From: Joostella atrarenae
GTDB lineage: Bacteria > Bacteroidota > Bacteroidia > Flavobacteriales > Flavobacteriaceae
Reading direction: 5' to 3'
DNA length: 64,000 bases
Assembly: GCF_021764745.1 (NCBI RefSeq)
Contig: NZ_JAETXX010000001.1
Span: 868,001 to 932,000, forward strand
Numbering within the stretch: the first letter of the stretch is position 1; the number at the start of each line of letters is the position of its first letter. Below the pieces are notes generated by a model. That model was given only the letters and a program-made list of their open reading frames with translations, ran no database searches and was not told the DNA's origin. Made by a program: the position numbers and the translations under genes. Below, piece by piece: positions 49,800-58,641 of this stretch.

Positions 49800-49883
49800 A
49801 AGATTTAATTTTTTGAGGTTTTGATTATGGTTTTTAAAATCTATTACCCTCATTGATATGAGTTAAATAGAGTGCATCAATTC

Positions 49884-52800
49884 TTACTTAGCTATATATA
49901 GCCAGCCAGATATATCTTCACCCAGTTCATCTATTTGAAGAGAGTAAAAGTAGACTCCAGCAGGGAGTTGCTTACCTCTATCTACAGCACCGTTTACATT
50001 GGCTATCCCTGACCAATTATTTAGATAACCAGTAGTCTCAAATACTTTATTTCCGTATCTGTTAAAGATTTTCAATACATTGTTTGGGTATTGTTCAATA
50101 CACTCAATCCTAAAGAAATCATTATAACCATCGTTGTTAGGTGTGAATTCATTGAAGACGGTTAAACAACTTAGCTCTATTATTACTTCTGAAGTGTTAT
50201 TAGAGATATTGTCATCTGTTGGATTTGTTGAGATTATTGTAGCAACATTCGAATGATTTCCAGTAGGATTTACTTGAACCTTAATACTTAGATTTACTGT
50301 CTGATTAGGCATTAAGGAAGGGATATTCCACACTCCATTGGAAGGAATATAGTTTCCTTCTGAAGCAGAATGCTGTTGATAGGTAAATCCTGTGGCAATA
50401 ACCTCATCAATAACTACATCTTTAAATTCAGTTTCTCCACTATTTATTACTTGAATGGTGAACTCAATGTAATCTCCCACTAAAGGATTTATATTATCAA
50501 CAGTTTTTGATATTGTAATGTCTGAAACTGGAATACTCTCTATAGAAAGCTCATTAGTAGTGTCATCATTGGCTATATTTCCATCAGTATCAGTTACTGT
50601 TACTACCACATCATAAACTCCTTCTAGGAGGATATTGTCATCTGGTACTTGAAGTGTCCAAGTATTATCTCCATTATCAGTTAAATCTCCATCACCTTCG
50701 TTGTATGTGTTTCCATTTAATTCAATGCTCAAATCATCATTAGAATCCGCTGTTCCAGTAACAATTGGAGTAGGGTCATCGGTAACTATAAGATCTACAG
50801 TTGGCGTTGTAGGTGGCGTATTGTCATCAGCAGAAATAATGGTAAGCTCATTAATCGTACCGTCATTAGCTGTATTTCCGTCAGCATTAGTCGCAGTTAC
50901 TACCACATCGTATACTCCGTCAGGGAGGATATTGTCGTCTGGTACTTGAAGTGTCCAAGTATTATCTCCATTATCAATTAAATCTCCATCACCTTCGTTG
51001 TATGTGTTTCCATTTAGCCCAATGCTCAAATCATCATTAGAATCCGCAGTTCCAGTAACAATTGGAGTAGTATCATCTGTGACTATTTGGTCTACAGTTG
51101 GCGTTGTAGGTGGCGTATTATCATCAGCAGTAATAACTGTAAGTTCATTTGTAGTGTTATCTGTTGATGAGTTTCCGCTATCGTTTGTAGCCACTGCGAT
51201 AATATCATAAACACCTCCAGAAAGTGTATTTTCATCAGGAATTTGTAGTGTCCAAGTATCATCTCCATTATCCGTTAAGTTTCCATCTTCTTCAGTATAG
51301 ATATTTCCATCTAAACCAATATTCAGCGTATCATTAGAATCCGCTGTTCCTGTGATGATAGGAGTTGTGTCTTCAGTAATTAATTGATTTACTGTAGGAA
51401 TTGTAGGAGTGTTTGCAGGACTGGTTATGGTAAGTTCATTTGTAGTATTATCTGTTGATGAATTTCCATTGTTATTTGTAGCTGTTGCAACTATATCATA
51501 AACTCCTTCAGAAAGCATATTTTCATCAGGGATTTGTAATGTCCAAGTATCATCACCATTATCCGTTAGATCTCCATCACCTTCTGTATAATTATTTCCA
51601 TCTAAAGAAACATTTATATTATCATCAGAATCTGCAGTTCCTGTGATTATTGGTGTTGTGTCTCCCGTTGTTATTTGGTTTACTGTTGGAGTTATAGGGA
51701 ATGTATCCTCATCAGGACTAACAATTTTAAGTTCATCGGTAGTGGTATCTGTAGCTGTTCCTCCAGAAGCATTCATAACAGTAACAACAACATCATACGT
51801 TTTAAAATTTAAGGTGTTGTTAGTCGGTATAGTTAATGCCCATGTGTTATCTCCGTTGTCAAAAAGACTACCATCACCTTTCGTATATGTTTTACCATCT
51901 ACTGTAACTATGAGGTTGTCGTTAGAATCTGCAGTTCCTGTAATTGTAGGAGTTGTATCTTCTGTAGTTAATTGATTAACAGTGGGAGTTGTAGGGGTGA
52001 TAATTGCGCTGTTAATAGTCAGTTCATTCGTGGTGTTGTCGCTTGCAGAATTTCCAGCCATATCTGTAGCCGTTACTATTACATCATAAACTCCTTCTGT
52101 TAAAGTATTCTCATCTGGAATCTGTAGCGTCCATGTATTGTCATTATTATCAGTTAAATTTCCATCACCTTCTGTGTATAGTATTCCGTTTACTTCAACT
52201 GTAAGATCTGTTGTAGAAGTAGCTGTACCATTAATCATTGGAGTGGTGTCTTCTGTAGCTAAGCTATTTACAGTTGGGGTGTTTGGAAGTGTGGCGTCAA
52301 TCGTTAGTTCATCTGTAGTGGTGTCTACTGAAGTATTTCCGATAGGATCCATTACAGAGGCAACAACATCGTAAACACCTTCTGGAAGCTCATTAGTAGC
52401 AGGGATATTTAATGTCCATGTATTGTTTTCATTATCAATTAAATTTCCATCTTTTTCTACGTATGTGATTCCATTTACAGTAACGCTTAATTGATCTTGA
52501 GAATCTAGAGTCCCAGTAATTGTTGGTGTAGTGTCGTTTGTAATTAAACTATTTACTGTTGGAATAGTTGGATCGGCGGTATCAATTGTTAATTCATTTA
52601 ATGTAGTATCAGAATTAGTATTTCCAAAGGTATCAGTAACTAGTGCCTTTACATCATAAAAACCATCAGGGAGTGCATTTCCATCTGGAATCTTTAATGC
52701 CCATGTGTTGTCACTGTTGTCGATCAAGTTTCCATCGGATTCTGTATAAGTAATTCCATTTACGGTTACCTCCAATTCATCAATGGAATTTGCGGTTCCA

Positions 52801-55800
52801 GTAATAGTTGGTGTATTATCTGAAGTTGCTAAGAAGTCTACGGTTGGCTCATCTGGAATACTAGTATTGATGTTTAGTTCATCTGTAGTACTATCATTTG
52901 CAATATTTCCAACTTCATCCGTGAGTGTAGCCTGCACGTCATAAATACCATCTGGTAATTCATTTGCATCAGGAATTTGTAGTGTCCATGTGTCATCTCC
53001 GTTATCTGTTAAATCTCCGTTCACTTCTAAATATGTAATTCCATTTACAATTATTTTAAGGTTATCCTCAGAAATGGCTGTACCAGTTATAATTGGAGTT
53101 GCATCATTAGTGTCCTGTTGATTTACTGTAGGGGTTGATGGAGGAGTGGTGTCTATAGTCAGTTCATTTATAGTACTGTCGTTAGCACTTAACATTCCAT
53201 CTGAAGCTGTAGCTTTTACATCATAAATTCCGTCTGGAAGTGTGTTTGCATCTGGAATTTGCAATGTCCATGTATCATCTCCGTTATCGGTTAGGTTTCC
53301 GTCTCCCTCTGTGTATGTAATTCCATTTACTAATACAGTTAAATCATCTACAGAGTCTGCAGTACCTGTAATATTTGGAGTGTTATCATTGGTAGCAAGT
53401 AAGTCTACCGTAGGCGCATTAGGAGCTAATGTGTTTATTGTTAACTCATCTGTTGTATTGTCATTAGCGGTATTTCCAGCTATATCTGTAGCCGTTGCCA
53501 TGACATCGTATGTTCCATCCGGGATAGCATTTCCATCTGGAATTTGTAGCGTCCATGTGTCATTACTATTGTCGGTTAAGTTTCCGTCTCCTTCTGAGTA
53601 TGTGATCCCATTTACAGTTATTTCTATTGTATCTTCTGACAATGCAGTACCAGAAATTTTAGGAGTATTGTCGTTAGTTGATAATGGAGTTACTGTTGGA
53701 ATTTGTGGGTCTGTGAGGTCAATAGTCAGTTCGTTTATAGTATTATCTGTTGAAGAATTTCCAGCAGCGTCATTAACTGTTGCGATAATATCATAAACAC
53801 CTTCTGGCAATTCATTTCCTGTTGGGATTTGTAACATCCATGTGTTATCTCCATTATCCGTTAAGTTTCCATCTCCTTCGGTATAGGTAATTCCATTTAA
53901 ATCAATACTAAGTTGATCTGTTGAGTTTGCGGTTCCAGTTATTGCAGGAGTTGTATCATTTGTTTGTTGTTCATTTACCGTTGGTGCAGTAGGAGGAGTA
54001 ACATCTATGGTGTATGTTTCTGTATCAGTACCACTACTAGTACATATAGTATTGTTGCTCTCTACTGTAGCTTGAATTGTAAGATCACTATCTGCCAGAA
54101 GATCACTTCCGTTTACAGGAATTTGAAAACTACCATCGGGTGCTACTGTTCCAGAATATTTCACTTTATTAATGGTAAGTGTGACCGAATCTCCAGGTTG
54201 TGAATCTCCTCCTGTATCTCCTGAAATAATGATAGATGTATTAGATTCATTAATGTTTATAACATCATCGGCAGTAATATTAGTATCAAGTGTTATGGTA
54301 GGGTTTAGCGTGTTCGTTATTACATTTATTGTTGCTTGCGCTAAGTCGCCATTAGCATTATTACATCCTGTCTCATCATTGGTAATACTTACATAATAAC
54401 TTATTGGAGTGTCTGTAGGTGTTAACCCAGAAACAGTAAGTTTTCCATTTTCATCAATAGTATATGTTATTGAACCTTGTGTCAAACCATTGGTGATTGG
54501 AGTTACTTTCTCAGGGTCAAAAAACCAGTTGAAAGTTCCATTAATGCTGCTTGACGGTGTCAGTATAGCATTACTAGATTCACATATGTCATTTTCGGCT
54601 CCTGTTATCGTAATGTCTGCTGCTGTTGGTCTATCTATCGCTCTAACATGAACAGCCACTCTTGCCGATTCTGTATCGCATCCTGATTTAACAGAAGCTG
54701 CATAAAAGGTGGTGTCTTCGTTTATTGTTGGCGTTGTAAAAACATCTCCTGAGTTTGTAGATGCTATTAAGTTGCCTCCAGTTGCAGCATCATACCATCT
54801 TATTTGTAGGTCTGTTGGATTTGTGCTCGCCGTTAAGTCAGCACTTGTTCCTATACATACTGACACATTTTTAGAACTTTCACTAATGATTGGTAAAGCA
54901 GGTGTTCTAGTAATTCCATAAAGATCCAAGCTTTGGGCAATCTCTACATTTAAAAGTGAGCTGTAGCGAACTGTAATTTTGTCTACAGGTACTCCAGGGC
55001 TAAAAGGAATTGATGTTGGTAAATTTTTATTTGCTTGTATTTGTATGAGGCTAAGTAGGTCTACATCTAATAAACTTGAAAAAGGTATGTTTTGTACTAC
55101 TTCACCGTTATTACTAGCAATAATATTGATGCTATTTAAAGCTCCCACTGAAATTAAAGCAGGTGATAGTTTTAACCGGATATTGAAGCTGTCTGTGGTA
55201 TTTGATGATCCTTCAAAATAGATAGACTGTTGTATTGACGCTAAAACACTTAAGATTCCTAAATTTAATTCAGAGTGATTTGCTGGGTTTCCATCAATAG
55301 CATATTGAGGATTTCTAACACCCGCACCTCCAATTTTAAGAAGGTCTAAGCTAATCCCGCTACCGTCAAATGATGTAAAGGAAGGATTCCCACATTCTAA
55401 TAGATTGGTAGCATAGTAAGCATCGTAAACACCAAGCCTTTTAGTGTTTCCTAGTCCTACAAGAGATCCTAATCTGTTGGTAAGTCGTACTCGGTCGTAT
55501 GCTTGGTTTGGAGTGATGGCAATAAAATATTTTCCATTTCCATCTACAACAATTCTCAATCTATCTGTGGCCATACTGTTTTCAACCTCAGACCGGCCAG
55601 TAATAATGCTAGTTCCTCCATTTAATGCTTGAACAGTAAACTCTTGATTACCTATAAGTACTGTTCCTAATACATCTGATAGCAAAGAACCTAAGCTTCC
55701 TCCTAATAAAGTGGGAAGTAAATTCTGGTCAGTGTCTATTTTTATATAAGAAGTTGTATTTGCTGGAACAGTTTGTGGAAACTTGAGTTCTATACGACCA

Positions 55801-56015
55801 GAATAGCTTCCCAGTCCTACTATTAATCCAGAACTTGCTCTCACATTTGCTTTGGTGTTTAAATTTCCATCGATTGCATTTCCAGAGTTGTCAGTAAATC
55901 TCTCACTAGTGATTGAATTAGTGAAAGTTTGCGATTGAGCATGAGACTCAATGTTAAACAAAAGCGCGCAAATAATCGCTGCGCAAAATTTTAATTGTGT
56001 GGTAAAATTTCTCAT
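49884..56015 (-). CDS. Giant repetitive cell-surface adhesin with T9SS type-B sorting domain
   Basis: Secreted protein of 2043 residues. It has a signal peptide (ending SHAQ), a unique N-terminal region of about 370 residues, Ig-like domains (about 375-670; LQIRWYDAATGGNLIAST is typical Ig_7), and twelve tandem beta-rich repeats of about 96 residues. A DUF11-like domain follows (about 1825-1945; TISKTVDNINPLVGD), and the C terminus is a gliding-motility-associated CHU_C domain (VFNEFTPNNDGYNDFF, then GVYFYSLQI). The last domain is the type-B signal recognised by the type IX secretion system. The repeats (motifs TPTVNQ, DTTPIITGTADS, DNTWTLQIPD, GVYDVVATATD) resemble bacterial Ig-like adhesin repeats. 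It is the first gene of an operon with PorP/SprF and OmpA proteins, as for SprB-type adhesins. Confidence 0.92.
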   Translation of the reverse strand: MRNFTTQLKFCAAIICALLFNIESHAQSQTFTNSITSERFTDNSGNAIDGNLNTKANVRASSGLIVGLGSYSGRIELKFPQTVPANTTSYIKIDTDQNLLPTLLGGSLGSLLSDVLGTVLIGNQEFTVQALNGGTSIITGRSEVENSMATDRLRIVVDGNGKYFIAITPNQAYDRVRLTNRLGSLVGLGNTKRLGVYDAYYATNLLECGNPSFTSFDGSGISLDLLKIGGAGVRNPQYAIDGNPANHSELNLGILSVLASIQQSIYFEGSSNTTDSFNIRLKLSPALISVGALNSINIIASNNGEVVQNIPFSSLLDVDLLSLIQIQANKNLPTSIPFSPGVPVDKITVRYSSLLNVEIAQSLDLYGITRTPALPIISESSKNVSVCIGTSADLTASTNPTDLQIRWYDAATGGNLIASTNSGDVFTTPTINEDTTFYAASVKSGCDTESARVAVHVRAIDRPTAADITITGAENDICESSNAILTPSSSINGTFNWFFDPEKVTPITNGLTQGSITYTIDENGKLTVSGLTPTDTPISYYVSITNDETGCNNANGDLAQATINVITNTLNPTITLDTNITADDVININESNTSIIISGDTGGDSQPGDSVTLTINKVKYSGTVAPDGSFQIPVNGSDLLADSDLTIQATVESNNTICTSSGTDTETYTIDVTPPTAPTVNEQQTNDTTPAITGTANSTDQLSIDLNGITYTEGDGNLTDNGDNTWMLQIPTGNELPEGVYDIIATVNDAAGNSSTDNTINELTIDLTDPQIPTVTPLSTNDNTPKISGTALSEDTIEITVNGITYSEGDGNLTDNSNDTWTLQIPDGNAIPDGTYDVMATATDIAGNTANDNTTDELTINTLAPNAPTVDLLATNDNTPNITGTADSVDDLTVLVNGITYTEGDGNLTDNGDDTWTLQIPDANTLPDGIYDVKATASDGMLSANDSTINELTIDTTPPSTPTVNQQDTNDATPIITGTAISEDNLKIIVNGITYLEVNGDLTDNGDDTWTLQIPDANELPDGIYDVQATLTDEVGNIANDSTTDELNINTSIPDEPTVDFLATSDNTPTITGTANSIDELEVTVNGITYTESDGNLIDNSDNTWALKIPDGNALPDGFYDVKALVTDTFGNTNSDTTLNELTIDTADPTIPTVNSLITNDTTPTITGTLDSQDQLSVTVNGITYVEKDGNLIDNENNTWTLNIPATNELPEGVYDVVASVMDPIGNTSVDTTTDELTIDATLPNTPTVNSLATEDTTPMINGTATSTTDLTVEVNGILYTEGDGNLTDNNDNTWTLQIPDENTLTEGVYDVIVTATDMAGNSASDNTTNELTINSAIITPTTPTVNQLTTEDTTPTITGTADSNDNLIVTVDGKTYTKGDGSLFDNGDNTWALTIPTNNTLNFKTYDVVVTVMNASGGTATDTTTDELKIVSPDEDTFPITPTVNQITTGDTTPIITGTADSDDNINVSLDGNNYTEGDGDLTDNGDDTWTLQIPDENMLSEGVYDIVATATNNNGNSSTDNTTNELTITSPANTPTIPTVNQLITEDTTPIITGTADSNDTLNIGLDGNIYTEEDGNLTDNGDDTWTLQIPDENTLSGGVYDIIAVATNDSGNSSTDNTTNELTVITADDNTPPTTPTVDQIVTDDTTPIVTGTADSNDDLSIGLNGNTYNEGDGDLIDNGDNTWTLQVPDDNILPDGVYDVVVTATNADGNTANDGTINELTIISADDNTPPTTPTVDLIVTDDPTPIVTGTADSNDDLSIELNGNTYNEGDGDLTDNGDNTWTLQVPDDNILLEGVYDVVVTVTDTDGNIANDDTTNELSIESIPVSDITISKTVDNINPLVGDYIEFTIQVINSGETEFKDVVIDEVIATGFTYQQHSASEGNYIPSNGVWNIPSLMPNQTVNLSIKVQVNPTGNHSNVATIISTNPTDDNISNNTSEVIIELSCLTVFNEFTPNNDGYNDFFRIECIEQYPNNVLKIFNRYGNKVFETTGYLNNWSGIANVNGAVDRGKQLPAGVYFYSLQIDELGEDISGWLYIAK
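50532..53999 (-). repeat. Twelve tandem roughly 289-base repeats within the adhesin gene
   Basis: Each unit encodes about 96 residues with a shared core of type VNGITYTEGDGNLTDN ... TWTLQIPD ... GVYDV. Units near the 3' end of the gene (50532-51420) are most alike. The last two units share long near-identical DNA stretches at an offset of 297 bases (compare 50694 with 50991). Units near the 5' end are more diverged. The repeats also create several long antisense open frames, which are not genes. Confidence 0.9.
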
Positions 56016-56421
56016 AGGTTATCGGTTTACGTTGGTTTGCGTAAGTAAAGGGGAAGTCAGTAATATTGGGTGTAGGGGAGGGAGTACCTATGTTATTTGT
56101 AGCAGTATATATACGTGTTTTTTTAAGTAAAAACTTATAATCCGCTAACGTAATATTGATTTTTGTATTAAAATTCATACAGTCAATATTTCTATATATA
56201 CGAAGTTTGTTCAACCTTGGTTTTGTTAAAATGAAGTTAAAAACTCAATAATTTTGTTATGTTTTGATGTGAAAAGTTATATAATTATGTTAATTGTTAC
56301 GAATATTATTAAAAGTTAATATTACTGTTATAATGTTAAAAATTGAAGTTATCTATTATTAATAATATTTCTTTTTTTATGTTTTGAATTTGATTACCAT
56401 ATCTTTGCAAAAAATAAGTTT
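56016..56421. other. Divergent intergenic region between adhesin and pseudouridine synthase genes
   Basis: This 406-base, very AT-rich region carries the promoters of both genes. The rightward -7 element is clear (56400-56407). I found no exact TAnnTTTG for the adhesin on the minus strand. An 86-codon open frame on the minus strand (55954-56214) overlaps the adhesin start and has no recognisable features, so I do not call it a gene. No RNA gene was recognised. Confidence 0.5.
56400..56407 (+). promoter_or_regulatory. -7 promoter element of the pseudouridine synthase gene
   Basis: TATCTTTG matches TAnnTTTG exactly and lies 15 bases before the ATG at 56422, giving a leader of about 10 bases. 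A -33-like TTTA sits about 20 bases upstream in an AT-rich stretch. Confidence 0.55.
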
Positions 56422-57294
56422 ATGAGTAGAGAGGATAAATCAAGAAAAGGTAAGAGTTCTGGAAGAGATGCAGGAGGAAATAAAAAGTTCTCAGGAAGAC
56501 AAGGTGGGAACATGAAAGGAAAGAGTTTTGCCAGAGGTAATTCCCCTGTAAAAAGTACTCCTTCTCCAAAAAAGAGTAAATCGGCTTCCGATGAAATTCG
56601 GTTAAATAAATATATCGCAAATAGTGGTGTTTGCTCTCGTAGAGATGCAGATATATATATTGCATCTGGAAATGTTACTGTAAATGGTAATGTTGTTATT
56701 GAGATGGGATATAAAGTAAAACTCTCCGATGAGGTTAAATTTGATGGACGTAGCATTACTCCTGAAAAAAAAGCATATGTTTTACTAAACAAGCCTAAAG
56801 GTTTTATAACAGGGAATTCTGAAGAAAAAGGAAAGCGTTCTGTGATGGATTTAGTAGGTAATTCTACCAAAAGCAGAATCGCACCTGTTGGGATGTTAGA
56901 GAGGAATTCTACAGGATTACTATTGTTTACTAATGATATTGAATTATCTAGTCGTCTTACGCAAGGGCAAGGTTTTAGAAAAATTTATCATGTAACCTTA
57001 GATAAGACATTTAAACACGAAGATCTTCACAGAGTAAGAGAAGGACTAGTTATTGATGAAAAGGAGATAAAAGTAGAGGAGATTACTTTTATTGAAGGTG
57101 GAAATAAAAATGAGATCGGGATAAAAATCTATAGCAATAGAAATAGAATTGTTTCTCGTATTTTTAAACACCTAGAATATGAAATCATTAAAATTGATAG
57201 AGTTGCTTACGGCGGATTAACAAAGAAGGATCTTCCTAGAGGAACATGGAGACACCTTACAAATCAGGAGTTAATCAACCTAAAGATGCTTTAA
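56422..57294 (+). CDS. RsuA/RluB-family pseudouridine synthase with altered catalytic motif
   Basis: rRNA pseudouridine synthase family protein of 290 residues. A basic, low-complexity N-terminal extension (about 1-50) precedes an S4 RNA-binding domain (about 55-100; RLNKYIANSGVCSRRDAD) and the synthase domain. The usual catalytic motif GRLDxxTxGLLLxTND appears here as GMLERNSTGLLLFTND, so the conserved catalytic Asp is Glu160 and the preceding Arg is Met158. The rest of the family pattern (RKIYHVTLD, NRIVSRIFKHLEYEI, LPRGTWRHL) is kept. It may be inactive or may act mainly as an RNA-binding protein. Its 3' end overlaps the convergent glycosyltransferase gene by 15 bases. Confidence 0.88.
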   Translation: MSREDKSRKGKSSGRDAGGNKKFSGRQGGNMKGKSFARGNSPVKSTPSPKKSKSASDEIRLNKYIANSGVCSRRDADIYIASGNVTVNGNVVIEMGYKVKLSDEVKFDGRSITPEKKAYVLLNKPKGFITGNSEEKGKRSVMDLVGNSTKSRIAPVGMLERNSTGLLLFTNDIELSSRLTQGQGFRKIYHVTLDKTFKHEDLHRVREGLVIDEKEIKVEEITFIEGGNKNEIGIKIYSNRNRIVSRIFKHLEYEIIKIDRVAYGGLTKKDLPRGTWRHLTNQELINLKML

Positions 57295-58641
57295 AAGGGG
57301 TTTTTTAATAAAAACTTCTAGTAAAAAGTAGCTGTAAATAATTATGTATTCTAAGGCTACAATCCATAGGTTTTCTTTAAAAATACTTTGTGAATAGGCG
57401 TAATAGCTTAGCGCAACAACAAGAGACCAAATAATTGGATATTTATAGTTTGTAAATACACATAAAATTAGAGGAGTAGCAATATACCAAGGGTGTACGG
57501 TGGTACTCATAAAGAAGTAAAAAGTAACAGCCATTAGCATTGAAACAATCAATGTTTTTGGCTGATTGTTTTTTCTGAATATTGCTAGCGAGATAATAAA
57601 TAATAAAACGGTAATCGCCATTCTAAAGCCTGCGGTTTCAATAATATTATATCCCTTTGTATAAAAACCAATCTCCCTTACGATATAATATATACTCGCA
57701 TTGAACTCAAATTTTCTAAACCAAAGTCCAATAGTAGCACTATAATTATTAATTAGTTCTGAAGAAATAAAAGGGAGGAATGTTGCTAGTATCCCAATTC
57801 CAACTATAAAATAAAAGGCTGTTAGTTTTAGTACTGATGCCTTTAATTGCTTTGAATCCTTTATAAACCATCGTAAAAAAAGAGGCAATAGGAGTAGCGG
57901 AAGGAGTTTTACTGAAATAGATATTGCTATCAATACAGCACCAAGAATCCATTTGTTTTTTAATATAAAATATAATGCTGCTACCAGAAAAAACAGCATT
58001 ACACCTTCAAAATGTAGATTCCCAGTAAGTTCTATGGCTATAAATGGATTTAAAAAGTACCAGAAGATCTGATGTTTCGGTAATTTTAGTAGCGATATTA
58101 TTTTTAACCCGAAGTATAAGATACCAATGTCCGCAAGGATTATAAATAATCGGAGTGTAATAATATTTCCTAAAAGACTTTCACCGCCAAAAAAAGCACT
58201 CAAGAAAAATAGTAACTGATTAACAGGTGGGTAATTACTATAATGAGAGGCGCTTAGGTTTCCCATCCCGTTATAAAGAGTTTTAAAAACTTCAGAAGAA
58301 AATAAATCTTTACTTATGAGTTCGTTTGGAGTGTGTAAATAGGGGTTTATATCATTAAGAATCAACTTCCCGTCCCATATAAAACGATAAAAGTCTTGAG
58401 ATAGGTTTGGCGTAGCCCCAATAAAAACTAGTCTGGCGGTGATTCCAAAAATCAGCAACAATAAAAAGTTGCTCTTTTCAAAAACTATAATTTTATAAAA
58501 AAAATAGAATAAAGCGATGTATAAACTAATGAGTTTTATAAAATCAGTTCGCTCTAAATCGTATCCAAAACTAAAATAGAATAGGATAGAAGCTATTATA
58601 AATAGCAAAGAAAATTTATGCTTTTTCCAATAATCGAACAT
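57280..58641 (-). CDS. Membrane glycosyltransferase, GT87-like (DUF2029 type)
   Basis: Polytopic inner-membrane protein of 453 residues with about eleven or twelve hydrophobic segments. An Asp-containing first external loop (FYRFIWDGKLILNDINPYLHTP) is typical of GT-C fold transferases that use polyprenyl-phosphate sugars, such as GT87 mannosyltransferases. SVKLLPLLLLPLFLRWF and MSTTVHPWYIATPLIL are further family-like segments. The gene starts immediately after the stop codon of the upstream GT2 gene (TAA then ATG), so it is translationally coupled. The sugar and acceptor cannot be told from the sequence. Confidence 0.82.
   Translation of the reverse strand: MFDYWKKHKFSLLFIIASILFYFSFGYDLERTDFIKLISLYIALFYFFYKIIVFEKSNFLLLLIFGITARLVFIGATPNLSQDFYRFIWDGKLILNDINPYLHTPNELISKDLFSSEVFKTLYNGMGNLSASHYSNYPPVNQLLFFLSAFFGGESLLGNIITLRLFIILADIGILYFGLKIISLLKLPKHQIFWYFLNPFIAIELTGNLHFEGVMLFFLVAALYFILKNKWILGAVLIAISISVKLLPLLLLPLFLRWFIKDSKQLKASVLKLTAFYFIVGIGILATFLPFISSELINNYSATIGLWFRKFEFNASIYYIVREIGFYTKGYNIIETAGFRMAITVLLFIISLAIFRKNNQPKTLIVSMLMAVTFYFFMSTTVHPWYIATPLILCVFTNYKYPIIWSLVVALSYYAYSQSIFKENLWIVALEYIIIYSYFLLEVFIKKPLLKHL

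Noticed and set aside
50532-53999. Possible CRISPR array or satellite because of the regular repeats
   Set aside because: The unit is about 289 bases, coding, without spacers, and keeps one reading frame throughout.
50701-55632. Many open frames of 60-184 codons on the plus strand across the adhesin gene
   Set aside because: They are antisense to the repetitive, stop-poor adhesin coding sequence, repeat with its period and have no recognisable protein features.
55954-56214. 86-codon minus-strand open frame overlapping the adhesin start
   Set aside because: It overlaps the signal-peptide region of the adhesin in another frame and has a sequence without recognisable features.
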